Below are positions 24,342 to 37,196 of a stretch of 64,000 nucleotides of DNA, piece after piece (within the stretch, counting starts at the first letter, position 1; every line of letters begins with the position of its first letter). Both the position numbers and the translations under genes were made by a program. Origin of the DNA: Paramecium sonneborni (taxonomy: Eukaryota > Ciliophora > Oligohymenophorea > Peniculida > Parameciidae). The notes beneath the pieces were generated by a model. The model was not told the origin of the DNA. It did no database searches and worked only from the letters and a program-made list of their open reading frames with translations. Location: contig CAJJDN010000069.1 in NCBI GenBank assembly GCA_905182985.1, forward strand, positions 127,818 through 191,817, given 5' to 3'.

Positions 24342-25152
24342 ATGTAATTATCACATCAATAACTATCTATTTCAGGATGGATGCATGAATATGATCAATA
24401 GAATTCTCCTTAAATTCATTAAGTTGTGAATTGTAATATATTTCATTCATAATATTATTATAGAGATAATTAATAGAAAACAATAATCATAAAAAAGAAG
24501 TGTAAGTCTTTGCTAAAGAAGATAAGATTAAGAATCAAATAAATCAAGTATTTCAATTTTTTTATAACTGATTTAATTGATTAGAATAGGAACAAAAGCT
24601 AAATATTAAGACCTCCAAAAGTTCCAATAAATTAAAACAAAATCTAAGAATTGAAAAAAGTTATGGAATTTTTACAATATAATGAACAACATAAATATGA
24701 GACTCATAGAATTTTCAATTTGAATAATCCTAAATTTTAACCTGAAGTTTAGTAAATTATTGAATAGAAGAAAGAATTATTTAAAATTAGATTAATGTAT
24801 TTATTAATCAAAAGATAGTTAATAATAAAATAAACGAATAATACAACCACTATAAGAAATCAATTCTACTAATCCTTCTACCGAAAGATAACAACAAAGT
24901 AAGAAAAATAATCAGTTGAAAAGAACTCGTTTGAAAACTGATTAAAATTTAGAAATTTAAAAGTCTAGTTCTATTAATAGAATTAAGAGCATTAAGGATA
25001 TTATGCCTAAATTTTAAAAAAATATTGAATCTCCTGGAATACTAAATAAATAAGTAATTTAAAAAGGATTAGAATTTTTATAATTAATGATTGATAGGCA
25101 TAAGGAAAATGTATAACACAATTTACCAAAAAGATAAAAAAGTTAGAAATGA
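24342..25152 (+). CDS. Hypothetical protein, about 237 aa
   Basis: Three introns are needed; the last two (37 and 22 nt) are clear, the first is either 38 or 41 nt and both keep frame. The centre reads LRPPKVPINQNKIQELKKVM and HRIFNLNNPKFQPEVQQII, and looks conserved-like (Pro-rich then helical), followed by a basic Ser/Asn/Gln-rich tail. No recognised domain. It follows the phosphatase on the same strand after 41 bp and ends 10 bp before the stop of the convergent VAP gene. Confidence 0.6.
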
Positions 25153-25162
25153 ATAAAACTAC

Positions 25163-26101
25163 TCAATTTTTATTTAATATTGCTCCTAAAATAAGTGCAA
25201 TTGTTGCTGCAACAAATAATTCCCATAATGGAATTCCTGTTTTATCTCTTAATGCAGAAGCAATAATTTAATCTGGTTAATCTTTTCCTTCTTATTTCTT
25301 TTCTAAATCATAAATAAATGCATTTCTATCAATCTCATTTTGAAGTTCATTTATGTCATATTTATATTATTCCTAATATTTTTAATATTTTTAATATTTT
25401 TACAATTAATTTAGCTTATTCTTAATATTTCTACTTTAAAGATTTTAGCTTTAAATTTAGATTTGTATATTCATCATTCTAAATTGAATTGTAACTGTTT
25501 TGGCTTTAGAATTATTACTAATTATTATGATTATTATTCATATTTGCTAAATTAGATCCTTAAGTCAATCTAGATTATACAAGCTGTGGAGTTTATCCCA
25601 ATGAATGACTTCTTATATTACTGTTTAATATTTGACTCCTTTGCTATTAATTTGAAAATTAGATATCGTTTCTAATTAAACTAACTTTAAGAATATGTTT
25701 TCTTGCAAATTTTTACCATTTGCAATCTTCATTTGTTGCCGAATCATACTTTTATTTTTCAACTATTTCAATCTAAAACTTATCTTTCAATCTATGTTGT
25801 AATCTTGATTCATCACACTTCATATATATTAATATTGATTAAGATGATTACGTAGTTATAGGCTTCTCTTTTTCATATGAAATAACATAAAAATTTGGAG
25901 ATGTAGTTTTCACTCTAAACATTACATCTTACAAAGTTCTATTATAAATATCCACTTTAGCCATGATCTTCTTTTAATTTGATAAAACTCCAAACTTTAG
26001 TGTATCATTTGGTTTTATTTCAACAGAACTACATCTATAAAAATATATAATCACTTTAAAATTTCAAAACTAACTTCTGATTTCGTTTTTAATTCCATCA
26101 T
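25163..26101 (-). CDS. VAP-like MSP-domain protein with C-terminal membrane anchor
   Basis: Two introns (20 and 31 nt) give 295 residues. An N-terminal major sperm protein domain shows KPNDTLKFGVL, the VAP signature region RVKTTSPNFYVI, and SQSILIYMK. A central Gln/Asn-rich part and a coiled coil follow. The last 25 residues contain one hydrophobic segment (WELFVAATIALILGAIL) ending LNKN, a tail anchor. VAPs sit in the ER membrane and bind FFAT motifs of lipid-transfer proteins at contact sites. The KTTSP block needed for FFAT binding is present. Start is the first of two adjacent ATGs. Neighbour of a COPI-associated membrane protein gene. Confidence 0.88.
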
Positions 26102-26162
26102 GATATTTTTATCATTCTTAAGTTATGACATAAATTATTTATACTATTTTAATAATTTTATA

Positions 26163-26759
26163 TCAAATATCAAAAGGTTCATCATTGGATTTATAAAGAC
26201 TAATTTTATGAATATGTAAAATACTCTTGAAATATCCCCCAATGATCCCTTTGGCTATGAAAAATATTTCTTCATAAATTACATAGAAATTCATTAACAA
26301 ATAAAAGACTCCTAAAATGAAAAATACTGTTCCATATATGTCACCTGCTCTAATCTAATTAATCTATTTAATACACATGATTATGAGCTATTTAATAATA
26401 AGCATAACAAACTTAACCAGACAAACTAAAATTAAAATATTATAAAATATTTACAAAATGTAATATAAACCTCTTCCCAAAAATGTTTTCAAGAATCCAT
26501 ATTCACTTAAAATATGCCCACATTTAATTTCATTTGATATCAATAAAAATCCAAAAAATCTAATTATTAGAAATCCATATTTACATAAAAAAAAGTGGAT
26601 ACAAAAATCCAAAAATATTAAAATTGGCATTTTTAAGTTCACTTATGACAATCCAAAAACCTGCAAAAGCTAAAACAATACTTTTTAAGATTTAAAATAA
26701 TAATTATACGCTGATCCTGCATTTAAGACTTTGATAATTTTCACACCTAATTCGCTCAT
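26163..26759 (-). CDS. COPI-associated-type multi-pass membrane protein
   Basis: Four introns (29, 25, 29, 22 nt) give 163 residues. Four hydrophobic segments are seen: SAIVLAFAGFWIVISE, FLYPLFFIFFGFLLI, a GRGLYYIFLSG region, and TVFFILGVFYLLMNF. The phrase FLKTFLGRGLYYIFLSG resembles the conserved GRGLFYIFLG of COPI-associated (Tvp15-like) proteins, which reside in Golgi vesicles. Without the introns the frame is still open but encodes a less natural sequence, so the spliced model is preferred. Family assignment rests mainly on this one motif and topology. Confidence 0.65.
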
Positions 26760-26968
26760 TTTTATAGAAAATTATATATATAAAATTTTGTAATTAAATT
26801 AATCAATTTATAGAAAGCAATTATTTTTTTTATCAAAAGACAATGTTTTTATATAAAATTGTGTAAGCATTTTGATAACGAATAAAATCATGTTAATCTT
26901 AAAGTAAAATTGTTGATTTACTAAAATTAATCTATCTAAAATATTGTTTAGTCAAAAAATAACCAAAC

Positions 26969-27175
26969 TCAAAGATTTGATTAAATTTTAACATAAACAT
27001 ATTCCATTATTACTAAAATTAAAAAGTTAATAAAGTGTGGATTTGAATTAATACATACCAAAATATAATAGTTAGCACAAATAATAAATAATGCTAGTAA
27101 CATTATAACTTTAAAAGAGAAAGATTCCTATTTTGTTTCAAATGCATTCATAGAATAAAAATAAAATTGATTCAT
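26969..27175 (-). CDS. Possible small membrane protein, 68 aa
   Basis: A 69-codon frame starting MNQFYFYSMNAFETKQ, with one strong hydrophobic segment (KVIMLLALFIICANYYIL). It may contain an intron after this segment. No relative recognised. The flanking DNA (26760-26968 and 27176-27303) shows nothing else. Confidence 0.3.
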
Positions 27176-27303
27176 AGAAATACTTTTATGTAATTAAAAG
27201 TATATTTCTTGTACGTAATATATTTTTTAAATTTGAATTACAAGTTTAAAATGTTAACTTGAAAATGAATATATCTGATAGTCTAAATGAGAATATCTAA
27301 TTA

Positions 27304-28378
27304 CTTTTCTGAGAAACATAAGAAATATCAATCATGATAAATGTTAATACAAGAGACTTTACTTAAGATTAGATGTTTAATAAAAGAAAGAATAGCATAT
27401 AATAATTATAATAATCAGCATTTTGTTAAATCAATATAAATTATTTTTTATTTTAAATGAAGAAATATATTTACTATATTAATAAAATTAGTAGAATTTA
27501 TTTTAATAGATTATTATTACATTTAATAATATATTTATGTATTGAATAATGCATTATAATAAGTATAAACAATATCGTTGATTAATACCTTAAGGATATT
27601 TAAAAAATTGAATAAGTAGAATATTTTCATTTATTTTGATGATACAAAACTATTTTGATGTTTATGAACATAAAATAAGAATAAATAAATAATAATTTAA
27701 ATAAATGTTAATAAAAATGAAATTAATAAGAAGTATCATGAAATCTAAGTTTTTGATAAATGACATTATAGTTATATTAATAAATTCATAATTTTTAAAA
27801 TGACAATTCGATGGATTGTTCTTCTTCAATAATTTATAATGGAGATTAATATTGTTAATTTAATTTGTTTCTTTGACTCTATTATAATTATTAATCGTCT
27901 TATTCATCTGGTAATTTGAGACATAGTAGATCTTCAACTTCTTTAGTTAAGATATCTATAGTCTTTTAATCAACTTGTTCTTCTTATGGTGGAGTATCTT
28001 GTATTAAAAGATTGTACAACTTGTCATCAATTTAAACTTTATTTTCATTTTGTTCTAGATCCAACCATTTCTATTCGAATGACTATAAATAAGAATATTA
28101 TTGGGGAATACCTTTTTTTCTTCTTTCCAATTTCTTTTTTGAAGAAGTTATTATTTATTTATGTTACTATATCTGACATTTTCAATTTTAGAATCAATTT
28201 AAGTGATTTCGTTTTCAATAGACAACTTTTCTTATTGCAATTTAAGCATTTGTGGTAAAAGAGAAGTGTCTTAAGTAATAAATTGTTTTTTCTTTTTCTC
28301 TTCTTATACTTATATTTATTTTTTCATTTACACTAATTAGTTAATCTAATTCTATAGTTCTTCCTTTTATGATTGCAT
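27304..28378. repeat. First copy of a 1,075-bp direct duplication
   Basis: Identical, as far as I can read, to 28380-29454; the copies are separated by a single N at 28379. This copy holds a 3' part of the coiled-coil gene whose complete version is at 28862-29776 (equivalent stop at 27786). The structure looks like two overlapping contig ends joined without merging. Confidence 0.95.
27786..28378 (-). pseudogene. Truncated duplicate of the coiled-coil gene (probable assembly copy)
   Basis: The 3' two-thirds of the gene at 28862-29776, cut off at the N. The sequence matches base for base through the DDKLYNLLIQDTPPQEEQ region and TGA stop. It should not be counted as a separate gene if the duplication is an assembly artefact. 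Confidence 0.85.
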
Positions 28379-28379
28379 N

Positions 28380-29454
28380 CTTTTCTGAGAAACATAAGAA
28401 ATATCAATCATGATAAATGTTAATACAAGAGACTTTACTTAAGATTAGATGTTTAATAAAAGAAAGAATAGCATATAATAATTATAATAATCAGCATTTT
28501 GTTAAATCAATATAAATTATTTTTTATTTTAAATGAAGAAATATATTTACTATATTAATAAAATTAGTAGAATTTATTTTAATAGATTATTATTACATTT
28601 AATAATATATTTATGTATTGAATAATGCATTATAATAAGTATAAACAATATCGTTGATTAATACCTTAAGGATATTTAAAAAATTGAATAAGTAGAATAT
28701 TTTCATTTATTTTGATGATACAAAACTATTTTGATGTTTATGAACATAAAATAAGAATAAATAAATAATAATTTAAATAAATGTTAATAAAAATGAAATT
28801 AATAAGAAGTATCATGAAATCTAAGTTTTTGATAAATGACATTATAGTTATATTAATAAATTCATAATTTTTAAAATGACAATTCGATGGATTGTTCTTC
28901 TTCAATAATTTATAATGGAGATTAATATTGTTAATTTAATTTGTTTCTTTGACTCTATTATAATTATTAATCGTCTTATTCATCTGGTAATTTGAGACAT
29001 AGTAGATCTTCAACTTCTTTAGTTAAGATATCTATAGTCTTTTAATCAACTTGTTCTTCTTATGGTGGAGTATCTTGTATTAAAAGATTGTACAACTTGT
29101 CATCAATTTAAACTTTATTTTCATTTTGTTCTAGATCCAACCATTTCTATTCGAATGACTATAAATAAGAATATTATTGGGGAATACCTTTTTTTCTTCT
29201 TTCCAATTTCTTTTTTGAAGAAGTTATTATTTATTTATGTTACTATATCTGACATTTTCAATTTTAGAATCAATTTAAGTGATTTCGTTTTCAATAGACA
29301 ACTTTTCTTATTGCAATTTAAGCATTTGTGGTAAAAGAGAAGTGTCTTAAGTAATAAATTGTTTTTTCTTTTTCTCTTCTTATACTTATATTTATTTTTT
29401 CATTTACACTAATTAGTTAATCTAATTCTATAGTTCTTCCTTTTATGATTGCAT
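28380..29454. repeat. Second copy of the 1,075-bp direct duplication
   Basis: Starts directly after the N at 28379 and continues into unique sequence at 29455. It contains the 3' part of the complete coiled-coil gene. Confidence 0.95.
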
Positions 29455-29776
29455 ACATTAAATCTAATCTTATTCATGAATCATCTTTAATTATTTCAAT
29501 GATAATGTTTAACTTCTAACTGTATCACATTATAAAATCTAAATTGATTGCTATTTTTTTAATTATGTTCTACTAATTATGCATCCTGCATTTGAACTAA
29601 TAATACTTACATTATTAATGTTCTTGTCTTGTTCCTTCATTATACAAGAATTGTTTTTCTTTCTTTTGAAAAGAGTCTTACTTTATTCAGGAATATTAAG
29701 CTTCTGACATATCTATTAGTATAGGTATGCATAATACTTTGTCTATTTTTAACATTCTTTCTTTGAGTGTTTTCAT
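28862..29776 (-). CDS. Coiled-coil protein, 268 aa
   Basis: Four introns (25, 25, 29, 29 nt) give 268 residues. Starts MKTLKERMLKIDK. The centre is a coiled coil (SQKEELQNQINQLVQMKKQI; QQEKLSIENEITQIDSKIE). The C-terminal part is acidic and Gln-rich (TPPQEEQVDQKTIDILTKEV) and ends ELSFQKL. No known domain or membrane segment. It lies head-to-tail behind the LRR kinase gene with 90 bp between that gene's stop and this start. Confidence 0.7.
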
Positions 29777-29866
29777 TTTTGAATTAATTAACTATAATTA
29801 TGTTAAAAAATATATTATAGAATGATACAAAATGTCAATTCTATTTTAATAATATATTAAATCAAA

Positions 29867-31216
29867 TCATCTATTTAATAATTATTTAACAATAAAATCC
29901 ATAGAAGGTCTTTTTGTTTCATCTTTGTTTCTCAACTCATTAACCAATTATATGATATTCTTAGGTACATTTCTTCCAGGTAATTATTCATTTTTCATAG
30001 TCTTTTGAATAATCTCTTGCATTTCTAAACAATCCCAAGGTATCTCCCTTGCGAATATTTCCCATAATAAAGTGCCATAAGCAAATAGATCTACCCCTTT
30101 GTCATATGCCTTTTAATTCTGAATCATAATTATACTCTTTTAGCAAATAATTCTGGAGCCATGTATGTTGGAGTCCCACTAAATTATTAATATCCTTAAT
30201 TTAACTCAGACTATATATAATTAAACTTAACTCTTACACATCTCTTTGTTAAACCAAAATCACATAACTTCACTGTTTATCCTTACAATAATATATTGTG
30301 AGATTTTATGTCTCTATGTACAACACCAGCTTAATGCATATATTACAAAGTTCTGGCAATTTAGATGGCAATAGAATATTTAAATTATTCTGAGATTTAA
30401 TGACTAATTGATCATTTTTGCCTTACTTGGTCTTATGCAATAAATGATGCAAACTTCCTCCTGAAATAAATTCAGTTGCAATCACTAAATTAGGTGGTCT
30501 TGTACAACAAGCCATTAATAGTACTATATTTGGATGTCTTAATAAAGAAAGCATTTCAATTTCATTATTAATTTCATCTAATAATTATTGAGTAATATTT
30601 GGATTAAATATCTTTTTTATTGCAATCTAATTTAGAACTATGTACTTACTTCAGTACCTCTAAAGTATCCACGATGAACTATTGAAAAGCCACCTTAAGA
30701 AATTATTTCATGTACTTCAAATTCATTAGAATCTACTTCTAAGACATGATTTGTGTGTTATAATTCTTATATTTATCTCATTGCTCTATTTTATGTTTTT
30801 GGTCTTTCCTGAATAATTTACTATTCCTGTCTTGGTTATTAATATGATCCTGGACTAATTTAAAACAACTTTTGTAAAATCTAATTTAATTATGGTTAAT
30901 GAAAATGTCCATTTAATATTTAAAACTTTGTTATCAAAGGATTATTGCTCAAATTTAAACTTTATAAATTAGACATGTTTAATAATTCTTCAGGTACTTC
31001 CTCTATACAATTATTGCTTAAATCTAACTCTTCTAAAGTTGTTAATGAAATTATTCTTGGTTCAATAGATGTTATTTTATTATAACTTAGATCTAAATGA
31101 ACTAATTTTAATTAGTATATTTCAAGAGGAATACTAATAATTTATTTTCCAGACAAATTCAAACGAGGTTCACCTGATCGTTTAATTCTTCTTATAATCA
31201 ATTATATATCCTCCAT
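29867..31216 (-). CDS. Leucine-rich-repeat protein kinase, TKL-like
   Basis: Four introns (23, 23, 27, 26 nt) give 416 residues. Residues 15-105 hold about four LRRs (LVHLDLSYNKITSI; LEELDLSNNCIEEV; LQSLNLSNNPL). The kinase domain starts with GGFSIVHRGYF and IAIKK (ATP lysine), then GGSLHHLLH, catalytic loop HRDIKSHNILL, DFG in LCDFGLTK, and TYMAPELF. HRDIKSHN and the Trp-rich WEIFAREIPW segment place it in the tyrosine-kinase-like group, which phosphorylates Ser/Thr. All catalytic residues are present. No membrane segment, so it is a cytoplasmic LRR kinase of the ROCO/protist type without a GTPase part. It ends almost directly after the domain. Confidence 0.9.
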
Positions 31217-31281
31217 AATTTATATATAATATTAGAAATAATAATATATATTATTTAATTATTTATGTAAACATGCTTCAG

Positions 31282-33871
31282 TCAATATTTTTCTACTATA
31301 TTTCTCACCAAAGTCTTAAAGTCACTATTAAAATCAGATATATTTATTATTTTGTCTAACTTATCCCAATAATTTAAGTGTCCTTCAACATCTTTTGATA
31401 CATCATAATTCTAAATCTTTTTATAACCTAATTTAATAGGATTTAAACCTAAATATTATAAATAAATAATTATACCACAAGGATATTCAAAAAATTTGCT
31501 AAATTTGTAACAATATCTAAGAACTTTATCGTTTTCTGAATAAAAATTATTTATTGAACCTGAAATAGAATTCCATCTTCTTTTTTACAACTAATGTATA
31601 TCAGCAACTCCACCAAATATAATTATATCATTGATTAATTTCTTTTCAGAAAATCTATCTAATTCATGTACACATTCAAGCAAAATTTAACTACCTAAAG
31701 AATGACACATTATATTAATTTATCTATCACCAAATAAATATCCTCCATCCAATAAATGAGCTAAGCATTTTCCAACTATCTAGGCTTATTCATATGCTTA
31801 TTCAAAAGGATTTTCAATTAAACTCTTCTCAAGAATCTAATCTGTTGACAGATTTTGAACTACCCAACTTTTTACCATAGATATAAAATCAAAAAATTTT
31901 TTTGTATCCCAATTCAATGCAACTACTGTACCACTAAATTTATTTAATACATGTTTCCATTAATCCAATTTATTTACACCTTAACTACAGAATCCAGAAA
32001 TAACTAATGTTATTACATTAGAATTAGTCTAATTTTAAGATAGACTCTCAAAAAAAATTTAATCTGGAAATATCAATTCTTAAATAAAATTATACTCTCC
32101 TTTTTTTTATTTTTCTTTAATCAGTTCCACTCTCTATTAATATTAATTTTGAATTAATTCTAATTATTTTTTTTGATATTTTTCAAAATTCTTAATTTTT
32201 TGATCTAAAATTAATTCAAATAATTAATTTTTTTTATAATATTCTTTACTTATTTTAGAAGGACCTTTTAAAATACTAATAGTTATATCTTGTAAACATA
32301 CATGACAATTAGAGTCAGATAATTTTATTTGAATTCTAGACTTAAATAATTCTCCTGTTTATTAATTCTATATATCTTCTCTCTAAATCTTCATTTCAAT
32401 ATCTTCAAATATTTATTATTATATTTAGTGAGTTATAATTTCACACAATTGTACCATCTAATGATTAAAATAACCATATCTTAAATCATTTAAATATCTA
32501 ACAAGATGAAATAATATATTTCTTGCATCAGAATCATAATCTCCAAAAAATATTTTACTTTACTTAAATTAAAAATTTGCTAAGATCATATAAATCTAAC
32601 AAATAACTAGAAGATTTGTTGATTCATCAACATTTCTTTAATACCATTCTAATGCATTCTTAATTTCAATTGTATAGTATTTTTAAAAATTTACTAATTT
32701 ATGATCAAAACTACTTTGATTTAATCCTAAAAATTAATTGTCATCTACAAATGAACAATAATCTTATAATTTATAAATTAAAAGCTGTATTTTATTTCTA
32801 TCTATTCCTAAATTAATCCAATCAATTGAATATATTATCAATTATAGATTCTGATTTATTTCCTTTTTTTTTATTCCATCAATAAAATCCTCCTACTCAA
32901 TTTATTTTAATATTATTTTTTCAATCTATTATTTTTCCTTTTTATAATCTTCTTATCTATAAATTTTAAGACTATTTAGTATTTTCTCTTTCATTCCATT
33001 TATGATCATTTTGTGATATTTTTTTGATAAAACATCAGAAATACGAAACTTTTCTTTTTTTTTTTAATCTAAATTTGATAAAAATTTAATTTAAATTTCT
33101 ATTAGAACTTATTCATCAAAATTTTAAATTAATACATTGAATAATTCAGTTAAATTCTCTTAGAATTCTTTCAAACTAATTTTTTAACTATTGAGTTATT
33201 AAATTAAATCCTCTAATTTTTAATTATATTCCATAGTTTCTTAATATTATTTCAAAAAAATATTTTAAACCTAATTATAATGTTCTTTAAGACATATTGC
33301 TACTTTATTTAAGATTTCTTATTAGATAAATTCAAAAATATCTGGAAAAGTAGTTAAAAATTCATCTTCTAATTAATTTTTTTAGAATTCTCCTTAAAAG
33401 TATATTACCAAAATGGTTTGAATTTTTTAGAGGGCTTTATTTAACCAAAGTACAGGATTTGTAATTCCACATTCTTTTGTAAAGATAAAGAATTCATCTT
33501 TTGCAATTTCTTTAAGATCAATTATACAATAACCTTTCTCTTTTATAAAATAATTATCTTAAATCACTTTAGTGTTGTATAATTTTTAAAATTTGTACTT
33601 TTAAAAAAATTCTATTACTTCTTTTTATGCCTCTTCCCTAAAAATTAAATATTAAGAAATTTGTATACCTTATTTTAAAAAATTTTTATTTTCTGTTTTC
33701 AAGATCCATATTTCCTTAAAATATTGTTGATAGCTCAGTTGGATCATCAACATATAATTATTTTGCCTTTTATGCTTGTTAGTATTCATTGGAAAACTTA
33801 TTTTAGGCTAATTTAACAATAGCAGGAACGTATTTTGCAACAAAGAAAAGAGCGTTAATGGTCTTTAACAT
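31282..33871 (-). CDS. DUF726/TMCO4-like alpha/beta-hydrolase
   Basis: One intron (31 nt) gives 852 residues. The C-terminal 280 residues carry the family blocks: LVISGFCSQGVNKLDQW, TVVALNWDTKKF, the nucleophile elbow region INIMCHSLGSQILLECV with Ser in CHSLG, IIIFGGVADIHQL, and NFYSENDKVLRYCY, ending VEGHLNYWDKL. The long N-terminal half is a Gln/Lys-rich helical region with CHVCLQDITI (a C2-like start) before the hydrolase. Related proteins are membrane-linked hydrolases of unknown or lipid substrate. The Ser and a histidine (GH) are present; the acid is unclear. Confidence 0.82.
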
Positions 33872-33959
33872 TGAAATATTCAATTAATTAATATTAATAT
33901 TGAAAAAAAAAATTTATTAGAACAGGAAAAAGTGTTAAGAAAAATAATTAAATTTACTA

Positions 33960-34514
33960 ATGAATTACAATGATCCATAATTTACATTATTGAATATTGA
34001 TGATGATTATGAAGTTAAGAATAAATAATAGAGCAATGATGTGAATCTTGAACCTTGGAATGGGAATTCTGACAAAATATTTATAGCAAAGAAGTAATTA
34101 CAATTACCAAAAAATATTAACTATAAAATAAAGACTCCATCAAGAACAACAACTTAATAACGTAGACGTTCAATAGAAACATTTTATCCATCTAATTAGG
34201 AAAGTTGTCCAAAAATAGATACAAAGACTCCTACTCAATCATTTTAGATGACTAGTTTATCACCTAGAAAAAATTCAACTCATTAATATAAACAAAGTTG
34301 TTTGAAAATGATGTTCAAGAGATAAATTTAATCAAATTCATTAAATTGGGCTGACTATTATAGGCTTGTTTAAAGAAACCATAATCAATAAGTTGCAAAT
34401 TATAACCTTGTAGGTTATAATATATAACCATTAAGATTAGAGGATAGATAAAATTTATTCAATAAATTTAGAATAAAAATAAAATAAAATTCTAAAAGTA
34501 AAACTGATTGTTGA
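33960..34514 (+). CDS. Hypothetical basic protein, 184 aa
   Basis: Single exon, 184 residues. Acidic first 25 residues (LLNIDDDYEV), then Ser/Thr/Lys-rich with proline-directed sites (KTPSRTTTQQRRR; TPTQSF; LSPRKNS), which are likely phosphorylation targets. No domain recognised. 88 bp from the divergent DUF726 start; stop lies 11 bp from the convergent ARM gene stop. Confidence 0.6.
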
Positions 34515-34525
34515 ATTAATTTCTA

Positions 34526-35616
34526 TCATTCTTCTAAATGTGTTTGAATTTATTGGACAACATTTTGTATTGAATTCCATTCATGAAATGCCCAATAATC
34601 CTTAATTTTAATTTTAAATTCTGAAGAATTCATTTTCTATTTGATATATTCATACAATAGTTCTCTTTCATATTGGGAATACTCTAGTATTAAATGAATT
34701 AAATGTAATTAATAACGAAAGAGTTTTCTACTATTCTCTTCAGATTCTTAAACTAATTCAATTAAAATATCAAAGAAAGTTGATTTATTATCTTCATTAA
34801 TATAATTTAGATATTGATTCATTCCATTTCTATTTTACATTAAGAAAGTTTAAAGAATAATTTTCCAAAGAGTTGTTTAGATGTCAAAATTGAGATGATT
34901 TTAAATTAAAATACAAATGGGTTTAACTAAACTTTGACCACAAATAAGGAGTTCATGAAGTTTATATAAAAGTCTTCCATCATCACATTCAAATAGATTA
35001 AGCATAATTTCAACTCCTCTTTTAATAAAAATGACTTCTTATTTATTAATTAGAAAATAAACTGTTTCTGCCACTTCACCATAGTAATTATAAATCAATT
35101 TATCATCCATTAATGTCCAATATTTAAGAAACTACTTAATATAAATATATTACTTTAGCAGCATATATGATTATTTATTAGTTCATATGTTCATTATGGA
35201 TGGAATATCCTTAAGAAAGTTGTATCATTTTATCTATTATTCTTTGCATTATACAATTATCACTCAGTTCATCTTCATATGTTTAGATATCTACTGATTT
35301 TATCATCCATATAGCAGCATCAATAGTCTATATAATCATATTAAACTACATCTAATAATTTAAGATTATTTTCTCTCTCTAAAACTTCTTCAATCCTTTC
35401 AAGTATCATTATTAATAGGTTTCCACTTAATTCTTCACCTTTCTCCATTTTCTCTCTTATTTTTGCACTTATTTCTTGCATCTATGTTTACTAACAAAAA
35501 AGTGATGAGATGTAATGTTTTCTTGATTCTTTAAATTGCTTCTCATTTCTTTACTTTCTAATATGTATATGAAACTGTTCTCTTTTAAAATTAAGGAGAC
35601 ATGTCAAATCATTCAT
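34526..35616 (-). CDS. ARM-repeat protein, importin-alpha-like
   Basis: Two introns (22 and 19 nt) give 349 residues. The N terminus is basic and resembles an importin-beta-binding segment (HIRKQRNEKQFKESRK). Repeated helical units follow (IYAAKQFLKYWTLMDD; DDGRLLYKLHELLICG; TTLWKIILQTFL; LFRYQLHLIHLILEY), consistent with ARM repeats, though fewer and more diverged than the ten of importin alpha. If it is a transport adaptor it would bind nuclear-localisation signals, but the Trp-Asn binding pairs are not obvious. Another ARM-type protein is possible. Confidence 0.6.
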
Positions 35617-35892
35617 CTCTATTTTTGTAAATTTAAATTTAAATAAAATTTCTAGCACAATTTTTTTCTTTATTTTTATATATTTATAACAAACTAAGTA
35701 TTTTATAAATTATATGTTAGATAACATTGTAAAAATTGTATTTATATCACAAACTATTAAACTATTATAAAATATAAGAACAGAAAATTTATTTAAAAAA
35801 ATATAAATTTTTCTAATTTATATCAAAATAATTTAAAATAATACTTGTATTATAAATTGAAATATTTTTTGATATAAATTAAAAGATTATAC

Positions 35893-37032
35893 TCATTGTC
35901 TAAATATTTTTTCAAATTAAGAAAGATCTATTTTATTTTTGTGATCTTGATCTAAATAAGAAAACAATGCTATAATCTCTTTTTTAATAAGACGAGGATC
36001 GAATTACATAATAAATCGTTCAAATTGTTTAAAATCTAGTAGTCCTTTGTTTTCTAAATCATAAATCTAAAACATTTCTTTAGGATGGAAATGCTATTAT
36101 GCAGCAATCTGATTAAGATGATCTAATAATTGATGTTCAATTTATTCATAATTTAATGAATTAGTCTATATATAATAATAAAATTTTGATTACAAATTTT
36201 CTTTCATTTTCTTAAATGTTTAACCATCTATGTTCAAATAATTCATCCCAATCCATTCTATTCTTTTCTTAAATAGCTAAACATCTTAAAATAAAATCTT
36301 AGCATTCATTTGAAATTCTTTTACCAATTGGAAATCTAACACCCCAAGTTTTCATAGCTCTTAAATATTATCCCTCTGTTTAACATTACCAAGGATATTA
36401 ACCAAATAGACTTTCATAAATCAATATTCCAAGTGACCAAATATCACATTTTACACTATACTTTTCTTTCATCAACATTTGAGGTGCTTCATAAGCTAAA
36501 GTACCAAACTGTTGTTTCATTAACTTTTTTCCACTATAATCTGCTTCAATTACAGATCCAAAATCACCAAGTTTAAAGATACCTCCACATTCAAAACAAT
36601 TTGCAGGTTTTAAATCTCTATGAAGTAACCCTAATCTGGCCAATTCTTTTAAACCATTTAAGAGTTGAAGTACTATATTTAATATTTCATTCTCTTAAAC
36701 ATTCTTCTTTGTTATCAAGTCTTTTAAATCTCTTTTACATAACTCCATTACAACTATCTTTTCATCATTTTATTCAAAAACATCATACAATTAGATCAAA
36801 TTTGGATGCTCTAATCTTTTCATCATTTAAATCTCATTTTCTAATATAGCTAGAACCTCCTTTCTTACATTTTTTGTTGATGAAACTAAAAATCGTTTTA
36901 TTATATTTCAATACCTTTTATTGCTACTTCAATCTTGTTCTCAGTATCAAAACCACGATAAACCTTTCCAAAAGCGCCAGAACCTAACAGATTTTTCTCC
37001 TCATAGAAATATTTACCAAAAGATTTTGACAT
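35893..37032 (-). CDS. Ser/Thr protein kinase with C-terminal EF-hand-like region
   Basis: Two introns (29 and 28 nt) give 360 residues. Kinase motifs in order: GSGAFGKVYRG, VAIK, HRDLKPANCF, GDFGS, and YEAPQML in place of the usual APE context. The domain ends near residue 265. The last 95 residues contain two EF-hand-like units: IYDLENKGLLDFKQFERF and YLDQDHKNKIDLSQFEKI. Several ligands fit (D1, D3, D9 of the second) but position 12 is not Glu in either, so calcium binding is doubtful. The order resembles calcium-dependent kinases with a shortened regulatory part. Likely cytosolic. Confidence 0.82.
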
Positions 37033-37196
37033 TATTTTATTTTAACATATCGTTATAACTAATTCAAGGTATATATACAATAAAATGATATATTTTAATT
37101 AATATCTTAAATAATTATTAAAAACTCTAACGATAATCGATTTAATTGCAATTTATTCATTTTATTTAATAATAAAAAAAGTTCTCTTTCTTAAAT

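Noticed and set aside
27304..29454. A biological tandem gene duplication
   Set aside because: Copies are identical and meet at a single N, and the same pattern recurs at 50226-52440; an assembly overlap is simpler.
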